A stretch of 64,000 bases of DNA, from positions 15,314,001 through 15,378,000 of the forward strand of contig JBANAY010000003.1 in assembly GCA_037952775.1 (NCBI GenBank), in the 5' to 3' direction. Position 1 is the first letter of the stretch. Every line of letters begins with the position of its first letter. The position numbers and the translations under genes are program-made. Positions 24,682 to 36,815 of the stretch are shown in pieces. Under the pieces are notes generated by a model. That model saw only the letters and a program-made list of their open reading frames with translations, made no database searches and was not told the DNA's origin. Source of the DNA: Clonostachys chloroleuca (taxonomy: Eukaryota > Ascomycota > Sordariomycetes > Hypocreales > Bionectriaceae).

Positions 24682-24992
24682 GTCAATTTGTAGAATGGGC
24701 AAAGAAAGAACGAGTCGTACGTTTAATGATGATTGACTGATACCATGCAACTGGAGAAACTAATACTTGTTGATGGTTTGTTCTATCGACACAGGGGGGA
24801 TGCCTTCATAGTTTATACTAGTCTCGAGCACAGCTCCAGCTCACCAACCCTAACGCCTTGGCATAACGCTATTTGTGAGACACGGTTCAGCTACGTATTT
24901 GTTACGTTATGTCAGGGAATTATTGTTCCACAGCTGTCTAGTGAGCCTCCATTGTGGCTACGTTATCAGCCGATGAGATATACAGAATCCAC
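24682..24992. other. Short intergenic region
   Basis: Promoter of the membrane-protein gene and 3' end of the DJ-1/PfpI gene; no other feature seen. Confidence 0.4.
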
Positions 24993-25738
24993 TCAGTAGT
25001 CCTGTCCGCGCTTGGAATCTGCGTCAAACCCCATTCCCTCTCCAACAAGATCTATAAGCTTAGTGTTGAAGGTCTCGTAGCAGAACTTGACAATCATGTC
25101 GATACCTTCGCATGACCAGGTGTTAGCACAGCGAACCAAAGGCAAGAAGAAAGGAATCACATACCGCAGTAAGCAGCGCCCGCTGTCCACAATGCGGGCT
25201 TCAGGCTGGACTCGCCAGTATACGGTTTTGGCCCTGTCACCCAGCGCTGGGTAACCCATTCCACGTCAGGGCTGAGCTGCTGGGCCGTGGGGATGAATGA
25301 GCGGTTAGTCGTTGCCTTGTAGCCCTTGATGACGCCGGAGCTGGCCAGCCACAGGCTTCCAGTGCAGGTAGTCAGCCAGACAGGGGTCTTCTCCCAGGCC
25401 TCCTTCATGAATTTGTCCGCTGCGGCAGGGCGGTGGGTCGGCCATGGCCCGCCGATGAGGACAATGTCCAGGTCGCGGGGACAGTCGTCGTATGTCATGT
25501 TGGGCACATATTTGAGCCCCATCGTCGTCTCGGTTGGTTCAAGAGTAGAAGAGAGATAGAAGAGTTCCATGTCGGGTGCGTACTGGACAACGTCACCGAC
25601 GAGCTCTGGGTCAAACGCAGCGGCTTGCTTCATTGTTTCGAGCCGGAAGCCGGCGAGGATGTCGGCCCCCATGACGTCTGACAGCTGAACGGTGTCCATC
25701 ATGACGCCGATGCGGAGTTTTTGGGCGGTGTCGGCCAT
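24993..25738 (-). CDS. DJ-1/PfpI (ThiJ) family protein
   Basis: Two exons (25738-25165, 25105-24993; intron 25106-25164) encode 228 residues. The fold is the class I glutamine amidotransferase-like flavodoxin fold of the DJ-1/PfpI superfamily. The opening strand KLRIGVMMDTVQLSDVMGADIL, the DIVLIGGPWPTHRP turn and the nucleophile elbow VWLTTCTGSLWLASSG with its Cys are visible. The C-terminal exon supplies the final helix (IVKFCYETFNTKLIDLVGE). Relatives are isonitrile hydratases, glyoxalase III or peptidase-like proteins; the exact activity cannot be told. A longer N-terminal reading is hydrophobic and lies in the probable 5' leader, so the start was placed at 25738. Confidence 0.88.
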
Positions 25739-26918
25739 TGTGAGGATGAATTGAGTAGGATTGTAGAAGATGACTGAATAGAAGACTGAATAGATGATGG
25801 TCAAGTAGATGATGGCCAGGAGCCAAAACAAGACTGAATGTCTCTTGTATTTATACTCATCTTCATTACTGTAGTGATATTACTACAAGAATTAAAGATA
25901 GGCAATGTTTCAATTCTCCTGCCTGAATTGAGGGGATACAACGCGGATGATTGGATCAGCGCCTTTGGATCCGAGCCCCCTCGGTGGTTAACCCCCGGTA
26001 GGATCACGGCTTTCCCCCAACATGGAATAGTCTCGGGTTACCGCATCAAAGAGAATCCCGGAAAATTCGTTAAAATGAACAACCCTCATCGACAGGCATG
26101 GTCTATAATAATTCGTTGAAGAGACAGCCCCGGATTTAGCGGAGAAGGAGGGAGAATGGTTGAATGAGAAGGTTCCAATTAAAGAGAAGAGTAAGAGTGA
26201 AGATTTCATCACACAGCTAACATAAACCTGTCCAGGATAGATGTCTTCCTATATCCATTGAACTGTCGTTGATCTTTGATCCCACCGGCTGCCTATAACC
26301 GCAATTATTCCAAATTGGACATGATAATTTTGAGTTCAAAGAAGCCCTGGAAGAATTCCACACATTTGCAAGTTGTCCTCTAACAATTGAATTGAGGGAA
26401 CAATATCCTTATTGCTATCACTCCTGCTTGCCGCCACGTGCAACTTCAGTCAGTCTGAAGTTAAGAGACGCAGACACTCTGATTGAACCAATTGTCACTC
26501 TCTGGCATCATTTCAACATCAACCTTCCATAGCAGGTTCGTCATCAGAAGACACATCCCTGAATAGGCAAGACTGATGGTAAATCTATAGTCAGCTCAAA
26601 CAGTCAAAAGCGGAAGTAGATGAACCAGACAGCAATGGGAAACGTGCTTCCGCGCGATACAATTGCGAGGCTCAGTGGAGAACGCCTTTTCCATTGTAAC
26701 GACACAAATCAACAAGGGTTATGAGGCACAGCAATGGAACTATCGCAAGGTGCTACACACTAATTATGCGGTTGGCTCTTCCAAGGCCATCGCATGGGGC
26801 AAGAGCTGACGAATGTGTGAAGATTCCCCACCGGAAAATTTCTACTTATCTTTCATGCAGCATACCAACTCATTCACCAGGATTCGGCTCACCTCGACAA
26901 GATTAAGAACACCTCAAC
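25739..26918. other. Intergenic region of 1.2 kb
   Basis: Divergent upstream region of the DJ-1/PfpI and kinase-like genes. No gene, RNA or clear repeat recognised. Confidence 0.5.
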
Positions 26919-28135
26919 ATGTCATATCGTGCAAGCAGCCATTGGGATGGGTTTGGAGATCAGGGTCCTAGACCTAGCCCTCCTGATCAGCAGGTCCTTA
27001 ATGTCCTAACGATTGCCAACTTTCAGTATCTCCAAGGAGTGGCGTTGCGAGCCCGCCAATCTGGAGCAGAGCCCTGCAGTCCTGATGTCTGTTGTACGAT
27101 TGACCCGGAAAGGTTTGCGTACGGCTCTCATCATGTCGTAATAGAGGTAGCCTTTTCAGACCAGGTATATTGGCTTGCAAGAATACGACATTCTCCAATC
27201 GACGACGCCCAGAGTGAAGGGCAGGCCTTGGACATGTTAAGCGAAATCGCAACAATGAAGACGCTTAAATTCCAGACAACAATACCAGTCCCATGTGTAT
27301 TTGCGTTTTCCACTTCATCAAGAAATGAATTTGGGTTCCCATACACCCTCATGGAAGCACTTCCAGGCCGAACTCTTGGGGGGTATTAGCAAAAAATATC
27401 CTACCTAAGTTCCGGCCCAAGGTTGCATCTCAGTTCGCTGAAATACTATTCCAACTGGAAAACCTATCGTTTGATACCCTTGGTCGAATATCATGTGGCC
27501 AAAATTGCGATCAGTCGCCTGAGATTATTCCTGTTGATCCTGAAGCACGTCGGCAACCATCAACATCCCTCGAATGGTTTTATAATGAAAGGCAACAGGA
27601 GAACAGGCTGGCCATGGCCCAGCACATTGGCGATAAGCAATGGATATCAGCTTGTTGGATTCTCAAGGCTGCTATATCACATATAATCTCCGAGGATAGG
27701 GTCTATGGCCCATTCCCTCTGTGCCACCCTGACCTCCATTATGGCAAAATCCTTTTCGATGAAGAGTACAATATTACTGGTATTATTGACTGGGATAGTG
27801 CTCAAACTGTTCCACTAGAGCGCCTAGCTGTCTCTCCGGAATTTATTACTTTTCCTGGACTATCCCCTGAGGAAAATCAAGATACAATCAATTTTAGAAA
27901 GCTTGTTGTTACACATTTACGAGATTTGGAGTCCACGATTAGGACGTCTTCGGAGAATGCCATCTTCTTATCTGACATTTTGGGAACGAAAGCAGCCGAA
28001 ATCACCCACCGCTGTACATACAGCTTTCCACACCGAGCAATCTTTGATGCCCGATTGGTAGCAGCATTAATGTATGGTCCTAGTATCTCATGGGAGCAGT
28101 TGGTTGATGCATACGGGGAGATGGACCTTAATTAG
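26919..28135 (+). CDS. Aminoglycoside-phosphotransferase-like kinase, frameshifted and probably inactive
   Basis: The frame from 26919 ends at 27387 inside PGRTLGG, and the family continues one base out with LAKNILPKFRPKVASQFAEI through to 28135. The switch maps to the G-run 27378-27383; one more base would give 405 residues. The fold is the protein-kinase-like APH family, common in fungi with unknown small-molecule or protein substrates. The catalytic loop is CHPDLHYGKILFDEEY: the H and D of H-x-D-x4-N are present, but the metal-binding Asn is Lys. The later metal motif GIIDWD is present. Loss of the Asn should impair catalysis, so this copy may be decaying independently of the frame break. 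The C-terminal region FITFPGLSPEENQ is typical of the fungal group. Confidence 0.8.
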
Positions 28136-29236
28136 CTTTCTGACTCAATATACGTCTTCATATGTACGCGAAAGACTTGTGCCAGTGTGACACTTCCAAG
28201 TAATTCAACATCCAAAAAAGATAAGACACTAGATCTCGACACGCAACCAGTAGAACTCTGGTTGTCATAATTTAAAGTAACGCAACTTCACGCCTTTCAA
28301 CTTTACTTTCGAGTTGTATTCGGCGGGCTAAAATTACTTGGCGATGCCTGCATCAGACACAGCAGTGCGGTTTGAGATATCCTGGCACAAGGCTGTGCTG
28401 TAAATGGGAATCTAGCTGTTTGGCGGTCAATAATGTCTGAAGCCAGCCCATGTCGACCAATGAGCTCGTGGTTGGGTTCGGGGGCTATTTACTTCCGGAG
28501 GAAACTGAACTTCCAGCGGAAAACGTTGACCGAGGCCCAGGCGGACGCTTTGGACAGTCTAGGCCTTGTTCCAATTGTTGCTTCTACTCATTTCCCCGCA
28601 TAAAGCGCAAACAGACTAATCTCCCCACAAGGAGCTGTACCACTTGAGCAAGATAAACGAGTCAATGGACAGCTCTTACCCCGGATTCTTCGATATCCAG
28701 GGGACATGGCAGCCTAGCCCCAGTCGCCATTGCTACTCGCTTGTGGAAATTGGCTTCATTTGGGGTATTTCTGTAGCTTACTGGAAACGGTTCTAAAGTG
28801 ATGTTTGTCTTTCAAGTTGAACCAACGAGCATGCATCGCTGTCGTCAGAGAAGACGGTCCGGACGAAGGGGTAAACAAACTTTGCAAAAGGCGGTGCAGG
28901 AAGAAGGAAATACATCTAGGATATGGCTTGAATCATGGAAGATGCAATTTATTAGTAGAATATACTGCGGGGCCGAAATTTCCGGCTGGTGCGGATGTTG
29001 TTTCCCTGAAGAAGAGTCCGCCTCAGCTGTTCCCTGTTGGCGCGGTATCAGCTAAAAGTCTTGGAATCTAGTCATCGTGCACTGTGTCAAGGCCTAAATT
29101 TTAGCCAGAGATAAAGTGCCCATAAAGGCTGGCATCCAGCTGCATCCACTGACCTCTTCGTTTCATCCATCTGGGTTGCAGCCGTTTCAAGTGTTATCAA
29201 ATTTTCCCTCATAGTTCTAAACCTTGACCCAGCACG
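28136..29236. other. Intergenic region of 1.1 kb
   Basis: Between the kinase-like gene and the MFS exporter; only short unsupported frames. Confidence 0.5.
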
Positions 29237-31211
29237 ATGGCTAACTCTTCCAAAGAAGAGGTGACATCGCACCAACACGCAGAAATCCCATCATCCCATT
29301 CCGTTTCTATACAGAAACATGAAACTTTAGGATGCGAAACTGATTTTCAATACCTTCCAAAAGGCTACTACTACAGCCGTTTCTTCCTTGGATCGCTTCT
29401 GGCAACAGGTCTAGGACTTTGGGCCGCGGTGGCATCTTTTGTACGTATGCCCTCTACTAAGCAAACTACCATTTAAGGACAGAAACTGATGTGTATTCAG
29501 GGATATGCTGCGCCTATTCTCAATCAAATCAACGCTGATTTAGGCCCGGATGCGAGATACACATGGATTTCTCTTGTCTATAATGCGGCTTTGGCCATTT
29601 TTCTTGCTCCCCTCGGGCGGCTGACAGATATTTTCGGCCGTCGATACTTTTTCATTGGAGGAGGCTTGATCGGAGTTGCTGGGAGTATCGTGTGTGCGAC
29701 CTCAACCTCCATTCCCATGTTGATTGGTGGTAACGTGCTATTGGGAATCTGTTCCGCTACCCAGATGGGATTCCATTTCGTGCTTGGGTAAAAGATCTCA
29801 CTTCATTATGGGAAAGCCTGAGAAAGCCCTTACTAACTTCTCGATCAATGCAGCGAACTTATTCCCCTCAAGTGGCGATACGTCGGCAACGCATTCCTAT
29901 ATCTTTTCACTATTCCATCTGGCCTCGCCCCTTCTATCGACTACGGGTTCATCCAGTCTTACCCTAATGTTGGATGGCGAGGTCTATATTGGCAGATTAT
30001 GGCGTTAAACGGCGCAGCACTCATCTGCTGGGTCCTGTTCTACTTCCCCCCTCCTTTGAGAAGAAGCACCGTAACGAAGAGAACTCGTCGGTCCTATACT
30101 GGCTCAAAAACTTCGACTGGGTTGGGTTTTTCTTGCTCGCCAGCGGCTTTTGCGTCTTTCTCCTGGGTCTTAGCTGGGGAGGTGCCGTCTACCCATGGAA
30201 GTCAGCTGCTACGATCTCATCGATTGTCATTGGTTTCGTTGTCTTGGTAGCCTTTGTTCTGTGGGAGACCTATGCGCCACTGAAGGAGCCCCTCATTCCC
30301 ATGCATCTGTTCAAGAACACGCAGTGGGTGGTCTCGTGCGTACTGCTTGGGCTGGGCGCTGGTGTGTACTACGCCTTTGCTATCATCTGGCCGATTCAAT
30401 GCGCAACCCTTTACAATGACCGAGATTTAAATTATTTGGGAGGCATCTCGTCGCTTGTGGGTGTCGGCATCATTTCTGGACAGATTGTCGGCGGAGTTCT
30501 CACAGCAAAGATTGGCAAGGCGAAGTATCAATGTATGACGGTGTTCACTATTGGTGGGATCTTTCTTGCCGGTAAGTTCTAACTCTAACATGGCAAAACT
30601 TCCTTGATAACTGACTGGTTTTGAATATAGCCGTCGCCGTGAGTAACCCTGATAATAAATCGACTGCTATTGCTTTGATGTTCCTTGGGTGTTTCTTCAT
30701 TGGCTGGAACGAGACAATCACCCTGGCCAACACGACGATCTGCGTTGAGGACCAGAGAGAGATCGGAATTGCTGGCGGGCTAGGAGCATCAATCCGCGCT
30801 GCTATCTGTGCCGTCCTCGTCGCCATCTACACAACCATCCTCAGCAACCGCTTGACTCAAACAACCGCGAGCCTGGTTCCACCTGCTCTCGTAGGTGCAG
30901 GCTTACCAGCCGACTCTGTGTCCGACTTCTTGACCATCATCTCCACCTCTGGTACAAGCGCACCTAGAAGTGTCTATGCCTCTGTCAGTGGCATTACAGA
31001 CAACATAGTGCCTGTTGGCGTGAGAGCCTACAAGGTGGCCAACTCGGACGCGTATCGGACAGTGTACCTCAGCACGATTGCATTTTCCGGCCTAGCTATT
31101 ATCTTGACATTCTTCGCACCGAACACGGAGAAGTATATGACGGATCATGTGGCTGCCACTCTTAACCAGGAGGGTACAACGAGCGATGAGGAAAAGGGTG
31201 GCTCACATTGA
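29237..31211 (+). CDS. MFS transporter of the TRI12/siderophore-exporter type, frame broken by one base
   Basis: Four exons (29237-29440, 29501-29787, 29854-30571, 30631-31211) carry a 14-helix drug:H+ antiporter-like carrier of the fungal TRI12 family (PF06609), which exports or exchanges small molecules at the plasma membrane. Landmarks are LGLWAAVASF, APILNQINADLGPD, GRLTDIFGRRYFFIGG (loop 2-3 motif), LIPLKWRYVGNAF and FLGCFFIGWNETI. In exon 3 the frame slips at the C-run 30046-30051: the first part reads ICWVLFYFPP and the family resumes one base out with SFEKKHRNEENSS. With the base restored the protein is 596 residues, normal for the family. No biosynthetic gene cluster is near it, so the cargo is unknown. 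Confidence 0.88.
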
Positions 31212-31399
31212 GACATCACAACAATGCTTCGTATAGCTGAGCCCAATCCTCAGATGTATGTTATTGTAATAGAATGAGACACCCAACCATGAGCAACTAA
31301 CCCAGATTTCAGAGAACAAAGACTTTCTCATTAAATTTATTATCTCCTCAGCCGAAAGATCAGAAAAGCTGGCCAAAAATAGAGGCAAAAGGAAAGGGT

Positions 31400-31485
31400 C
31401 TCCCCCGGACAGGATCGAACTGTCGATCTCCCGATTGCGTTGGTGAATAACAGTCGGACGCCTTAGCCAGCTGGGCCACAGGGGA
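31400..31485 (-). tRNA. tRNA-Asn (GTT) with a 12-nt intron
   Basis: On the minus strand a full cloverleaf folds: acceptor stem TCCCCTG with CGGGGGA and discriminator G, D-arm around CCAGCTGGCTAAGG, anticodon stem TCCGA/TCGGG, and T-arm GACAG-TTCGATC-CTGTC. The anticodon loop has 19 nt; removing 12 nt after position 37, the canonical nuclear intron site, leaves CTGTTAA, giving anticodon GTT for asparagine. The CCA end is not encoded, as expected for a eukaryotic nuclear gene. Confidence 0.92.
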
Positions 31486-33558
31486 TTAGATTTGATGACT
31501 CAGCCATAACATAAAATGGTATATATTCCAAAGCTTGTTAGTGTTGTGAGCCGTCCCCATCTGTGTGGGCGGACGGACGATGCTAAAGCTAGGTACATGA
31601 TGGTGGGGTACTGATACATTGATGGTATGTTTCAGATTAATGCCAAAGCTTCAGTGGCCGGAAGCTTATTTTATTCATCTTGGTATCTTCTTGGCAATTC
31701 CTAGTTCAGTCTTGCCTTGCGATGGCTGCTGTTTCTCAATATATGTAGGCAGTCTTAACGGGAGATGCTTGCGGTTGATCAACTTGGAAAAAAAGTAGCA
31801 ATAAGGCTCACATGCAAGTCCAGCTACAGCCGGAGAAAATGGTATACCCCGTATTAAAATTGATAATATTGTTAGCTAATGAAATCCAAATCCTGCTGGT
31901 AGATGGCCACCTTCCATGGCGGGGTGACAACGCCGAGATGCAACATTCCCTCTTCGTCTAGACAATTCAACCCAATTTAAACCCCTACCATTCATATTCC
32001 CCGCCTACCGCAGTCATATTCTCATGTTCAGTCACGTAACAACCATAGGGTGCATGCACTTGGACGTATATCAGAGGGGAGCTTTGTGAAATGAACGCCT
32101 TTCGTTTAACCACCCACGAAATTGTTTGAGAGATTCCCATGCTCCTGATAGTCTATAGGTTTAATCTACTTATGAATAGGTAGGTTCTAAGCGGACGAGC
32201 TACACCCCGCCTCCCCCGCCGCAGAGTGCCATCTTAGAATGGAACGTGTTAGGCTGGTCTACTTCTAGTCCTGGTCACCCTAGCTAGGTAGCAGTCGCCA
32301 GCCGACTGAGGTATTATAGCCTGATTAGAAGATGTCCCTGAGTGTTGTCAAAGGCGCCAATTCATCCCCAGATTGGTGGGATTCGGCTCAGTGCTACCAA
32401 ACCGGTGTCAGTCATTTGTCGGATTTTCCCATCAAGTTAAGTTCTCATTCCATTTGTCCGACACGATTTGTCAATCTCAACTCAAATTTTCGGCATTAGC
32501 TTGTGACATCAACAAAAAGGCGAGCACATGTAAATTACCAAAAAAAAAAAAAAAAAAAAAAAAAAAACCCCAAACAGGTATGAATAAATCCAGCTCCATT
32601 TGATTACAAGTCAATATGAATCCTGTCCAACGATAACATTCGTCAACAATACACATGAATTCCTTTTTGGCGTGAGACTAGAAGACTGGATTGCTCGTAC
32701 AATCGCAGAAGTAAGCCCTACCGAACGAAGTTACTTTTATGCCGAGTCAATCCAGCAGTCGACATCAAATTGCAATACCGAGTTCCTCGGTATTGCAACT
32801 CTCATTCTAACTCTATTAACAAACTTACCTGCCTTGAAAGATTCAGATTTTCATGCAGGACGGGGCCGTATTCACGAGAGTTTGGACATTGTGATTCGTC
32901 TAATGCGGAGACGATGGTGACCAAATCGGGTTCCCTCGGCTGAGACCACCGTCAAAGGCAGTACTACAGTACTCTTAGGCGATTTGATGCTACTGTTTCA
33001 AACAAAAAGGACCATGTAGATCTCTATCTCAGTACTACCATGCGAGGACTGGGTTTCCCCACGGGGAACCATGTGTGTTGCAATGTTTCTGTTGGCGGAC
33101 TACCCTAGTTCATGCTGCAAGGCCATTTTTCCATTTCTGAGGTAAGTCATCTCCTAAGTAGGCCATAACTCCGCGATAAGAACACATCAACGAATATCGC
33201 GGCATACCTGTATAATTCGTCAAGCATAATAGGAAAGTGACTTGGCTTCCCGCAATGTCGCCCCCGCAGTGGGAAGTTAGAATATCGAAAAGAAGAACCA
33301 TCAGGAATCACATGAAATTCTTCCAAGGAAGCGCGGCGAATCACAAGCTTTTTGATTGCGACGTGGAGTAATCAAAAGTTCAGAGAGGGTATGAGGACAA
33401 ATGAATCAGCTTCGAGGCTTTCCAACCAAAGATAAATAGACCTCATCTTCCCAAGCCATCATCAATTCCACTCACACCTTCCAATAAGCAGACATCGATC
33501 GCATCTTGCAACTTCAAACTTTGTTAGAAACACTACTCTGTTCATTACCATCACCACA
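31486..33558. other. Gene-poor region of 2.1 kb
   Basis: No protein gene is supported. It contains a 28-nt poly-A run (32540-32567). The last 150 bases before the HsbA gene are its probable promoter and leader, with GATAAATAGA near 33430. Confidence 0.5.
32540..32567. repeat. A28 mononucleotide run
   Basis: Twenty-eight consecutive A in intergenic DNA, followed by CCCCAAACAG. It may be a simple microsatellite or the tail of an old retroposed sequence; no flanking duplication was found. Confidence 0.9.
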
Positions 33559-34275
33559 ATGCTCTTTGCAAAGATCTTCACTCTTGGGCTTGTTGCTTTG
33601 GCTTCGGCAATTCCTGTTCCCGTTAAGCGAGACTTCGCCGACATCCAGGATGGTTTCACGCAGATCGACGCCACCCTGACCTCAATCAATACCAAGGTTG
33701 TCGCGTATACTGGCAGCTTGGGCGAGAGCCTTTCGCTTTACTCTGACATTACGAACCTTCAAACCCTCATCAAGGGTACTACTCAAGATGTTACCGGTAA
33801 TGGTGCCTTGACTGCCGATCAATCGGCCACTCTCAACACGGCGGCCGAGAGCACTGTCTCCCTTCTTGAAACCGTTCTCGCAAATGTTATTCTCAAGGTA
33901 TCCATTCATAATTAAGAGCCACTGACGCGCAGAAATATACACTTTATTAACATTATACTGCAGATTGACGTGATTAGGAATAGTGGTTACTTCGATCTGT
34001 TCTTCGACCTCCTCGCTGGCGTCAAGGTATTGCCTGTTCCAGATGCCGTGACATAATACTCGCTAACACATGTTTAGGAGGATGTTGATGCGCTCTTTGC
34101 TGCTCTCGCCAATGTTGGTAAGTGAACATATCAATTCATCATTGGTCAAGTTTCTTTTCTAATCCGTGGCTAAGTCGACTCCTCCTACGCCGATCAATTT
34201 GCAGCTCTTCACGAGAGAGTCAATGTGGCTTACCAGGCAGTTCTGGATGCCGCTAACCCTCCGTCCAAGCTGTAA
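33559..34275 (+). CDS. Hydrophobic surface-binding protein A (HsbA) family, secreted
   Basis: Four exons (33559-33897, 33964-34026, 34078-34117, 34175-34275) encode 180 residues. The N-terminus MLFAKIFTLGLVALASAIPV is a signal peptide, followed by a KR site (VPVKRDF) suitable for Kex2 processing. The mature part is helical and poor in Cys, with the regular Thr/Ser-Ala pattern of the HsbA / cell-wall mannoprotein group (DIQDGFTQIDATLTSINTKV). HsbA binds hydrophobic surfaces and recruits cutinase-type enzymes in Aspergillus oryzae; related proteins sit in the cell wall. The three introns all keep the frame. No partner gene is adjacent. Confidence 0.9.
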
Positions 34276-36815
34276 AGGAATGACATAACGGAAACCGTTG
34301 TCGGATAAATACTGTCTCTCAATCACTAACTTGCACTCGGATGGTTGGCATTGGCTTGGGTTGTCAGGATCTCTTGCGTTACCCCTACTGCACTGTACTC
34401 AATTACATAGGTATCTGACCGTGCTGAACTGTTTTCATGGTAGTGATCAACCAATCATCTAATTAAAGGGCTTTCCATCTCTAGATAAAAAGCTTGGAAC
34501 CCAGTGATTCACAAATCATTGCAAATATTTTCATTGTCAGTCATAACAAAACCTGATTAACCACCATCTGTCAACACGAAAAACAAGTGGCAAAATCCAC
34601 CCATCAACATCTTCCCCATGCTGATGACATCGTGCTATGGCGGATGGATCCTGGTCATATTTGCTCACGCACCCTGAAAAGGCTTTTTGGGCCGACTTTG
34701 TTCCTCATCCGGCCCGGCCTACCCTATATGGGAGCCTCCATCGAACACCGTTAAAGCCGTTGGTGAAGAGGGCTCGCCTCGCGAACAGCTTACTGCCGAA
34801 TGATATTGGAAGACAATTAATAAAGGATGCATAACTCCCGAGTGTTCAAATGAGATAGCGAATTGCAGCCAGCTACGTTCGCCACTCTGTGATCATGTGG
34901 ACTGCTTTTGGTCGCTGCGTGCCCAGACTTTCACGTACCCCGAAGACAAATATCTTCTCTTGTGGCATCATGCGATTCTTCTTCATTATTCTTGATGATA
35001 TTCTTATCCAATACGTGAAACGACCGGTGACTTAATAAAAGTTTCTGTACTACCTTTCCGCTAGGTCAGTGGAGTTCATGTCAATACCCATCATTTAATG
35101 TATGGGAATCTAGGTAGCAGCAGTCCACTGAACAAATTAGCATCGGTCAGAAGATTGCCGCCCACTCCATTCAGCCCAGGGTAGGTTGATCATCAAATGC
35201 CCCCGGTTGATAATTGTGCAGCGGTTATAGACAAGGATGCAGAGAGGGGTGAGAGTAGTGTTGAATACGCCCTGAGAGGCGACGACGGGCCGGTTCACAT
35301 TCGTATGAATGCATGTATGCAATTGGGACCGGTCGTTATCTGAAAATCAGGTGCACAGTTTGATTTTCCCAATTAGACCCCCATTGCTGAAAAGACTTGA
35401 ATTTAGCATCCTCATTAAGGGTGAAAAACCCTGATGGGAGGATCTCTGCAATGGCACAGATGCGATGAGTGACTAATAGCATCGGATTATTCTTACATAC
35501 TATGGACATTGATGATTCAGTAATCAGTTTCATGCCATTGGAGGACGTGATGATGTGCTTTCTCACTTGGATTGATGGGGCAGAATCTCGAGATTATTAC
35601 GCTTAAGGTTGAGTAAGAGGATTCAAAGTGTCATCATTTTGTTTTTTTTGGGGACGGATCCTACTTCAATCAAGCCCACTCAGCCTCACTTGTGCTGATT
35701 GGGTTAAAGAAATGCACCAGATGACAGGCCACCCTGCCAGTCAAGCGGACGGCTCAAAGTGTGGCCCCGATCGTGTTGTAGTCCGACATAAATCCGGACA
35801 ATGAAACATGAAAACAACAGAAACTGGTTTATGAAAGTAGTAGAACACTGTAGAGACTCATCGGCGTGTAGATGACGTGCTTATTATCGCTAATCCACGA
35901 ATGCAAGACTCATGTCTTCAGATGCCGCTCGAAGCGTTCTGGTGACATGTCTTACATGGAATGTCACCCCCTTGCCGGTTTTCAGTTTTCCAGTGCAAAC
36001 TGGCCTGACGTCGTGAATTGTGGACATCGACAAGCTTCCGACACCGCCGCGTGGCCAGCAGAGAAGGCCGCTTGCGGCGTTGAGGCCAAGGGATGACAGG
36101 CCAACGAGCGCACCGGCATTGATGAGGGACCCAGAACCCTTCGAGATAACCGGGCCCGGACGTGCCTGATTCTGCCAGACGGCCACTTTCCGAGCCACTA
36201 GGAGCTGACAAGCGGTATCTTGCAGGCCTCGAGGTCCACATCTGATGCCGACGATGACGGCAGCCCGGCAGTTTAGAAAAATCCCGCTGCGCTAGAAGCC
36301 TTCTCACCGAACATCTCCGTGCCGTCATAGCCGCCCGCGGCTCGTGTCGCAAACCTTTCACTGATAGCTTCATGCTGTGCCCCTGGCGGGCACCATGCCA
36401 CGGTGGATTGGCTCCGCTTGCGAGGTTACGAAAATCCCTCGAGTCGCGGTGATCGGACAGTGATGAAAGTCGCAACGCGCACGGTCGGCTCCCCCGGCTT
36501 GGACGGAACAGGTACTCCTGATTGAGATCCGGGAGGTAGATTTGGGTGGGTTTTGAGGGCAGGGAGGCAAATTTGGAGTAAAATTGGAGGAATTTGGAGG
36601 AAAGAGGGGAAATGGTTTGAAATGCTGACCACTGTGGAGGCAACGTAGAGTTCCCACGGGGCTCCATGAGAAGTTTGTTTCCCCTTCCGGAGTTGAAGTA
36701 ACAGAAGGCCGGGCTTGGTGCTCTCTCTCGTTTCGGCCGTGGCGAGTTTCTTCCATCTCTCCATTTCTCACACCCGGCTGTTTGTTGTATACGCCATACC
36801 CAACACTGAGAAAGT
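34276..36815. other. Gene-poor region of 2.5 kb upstream of the sugar-transporter gene
   Basis: No domain-bearing frame is seen. A 313-codon minus-strand frame (35918-36859) overlaps the transporter start and has a random-looking composition, so I treat it as chance. The right end is the transporter's long upstream region, which has purine-rich blocks near 36550-36620. Confidence 0.5.
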
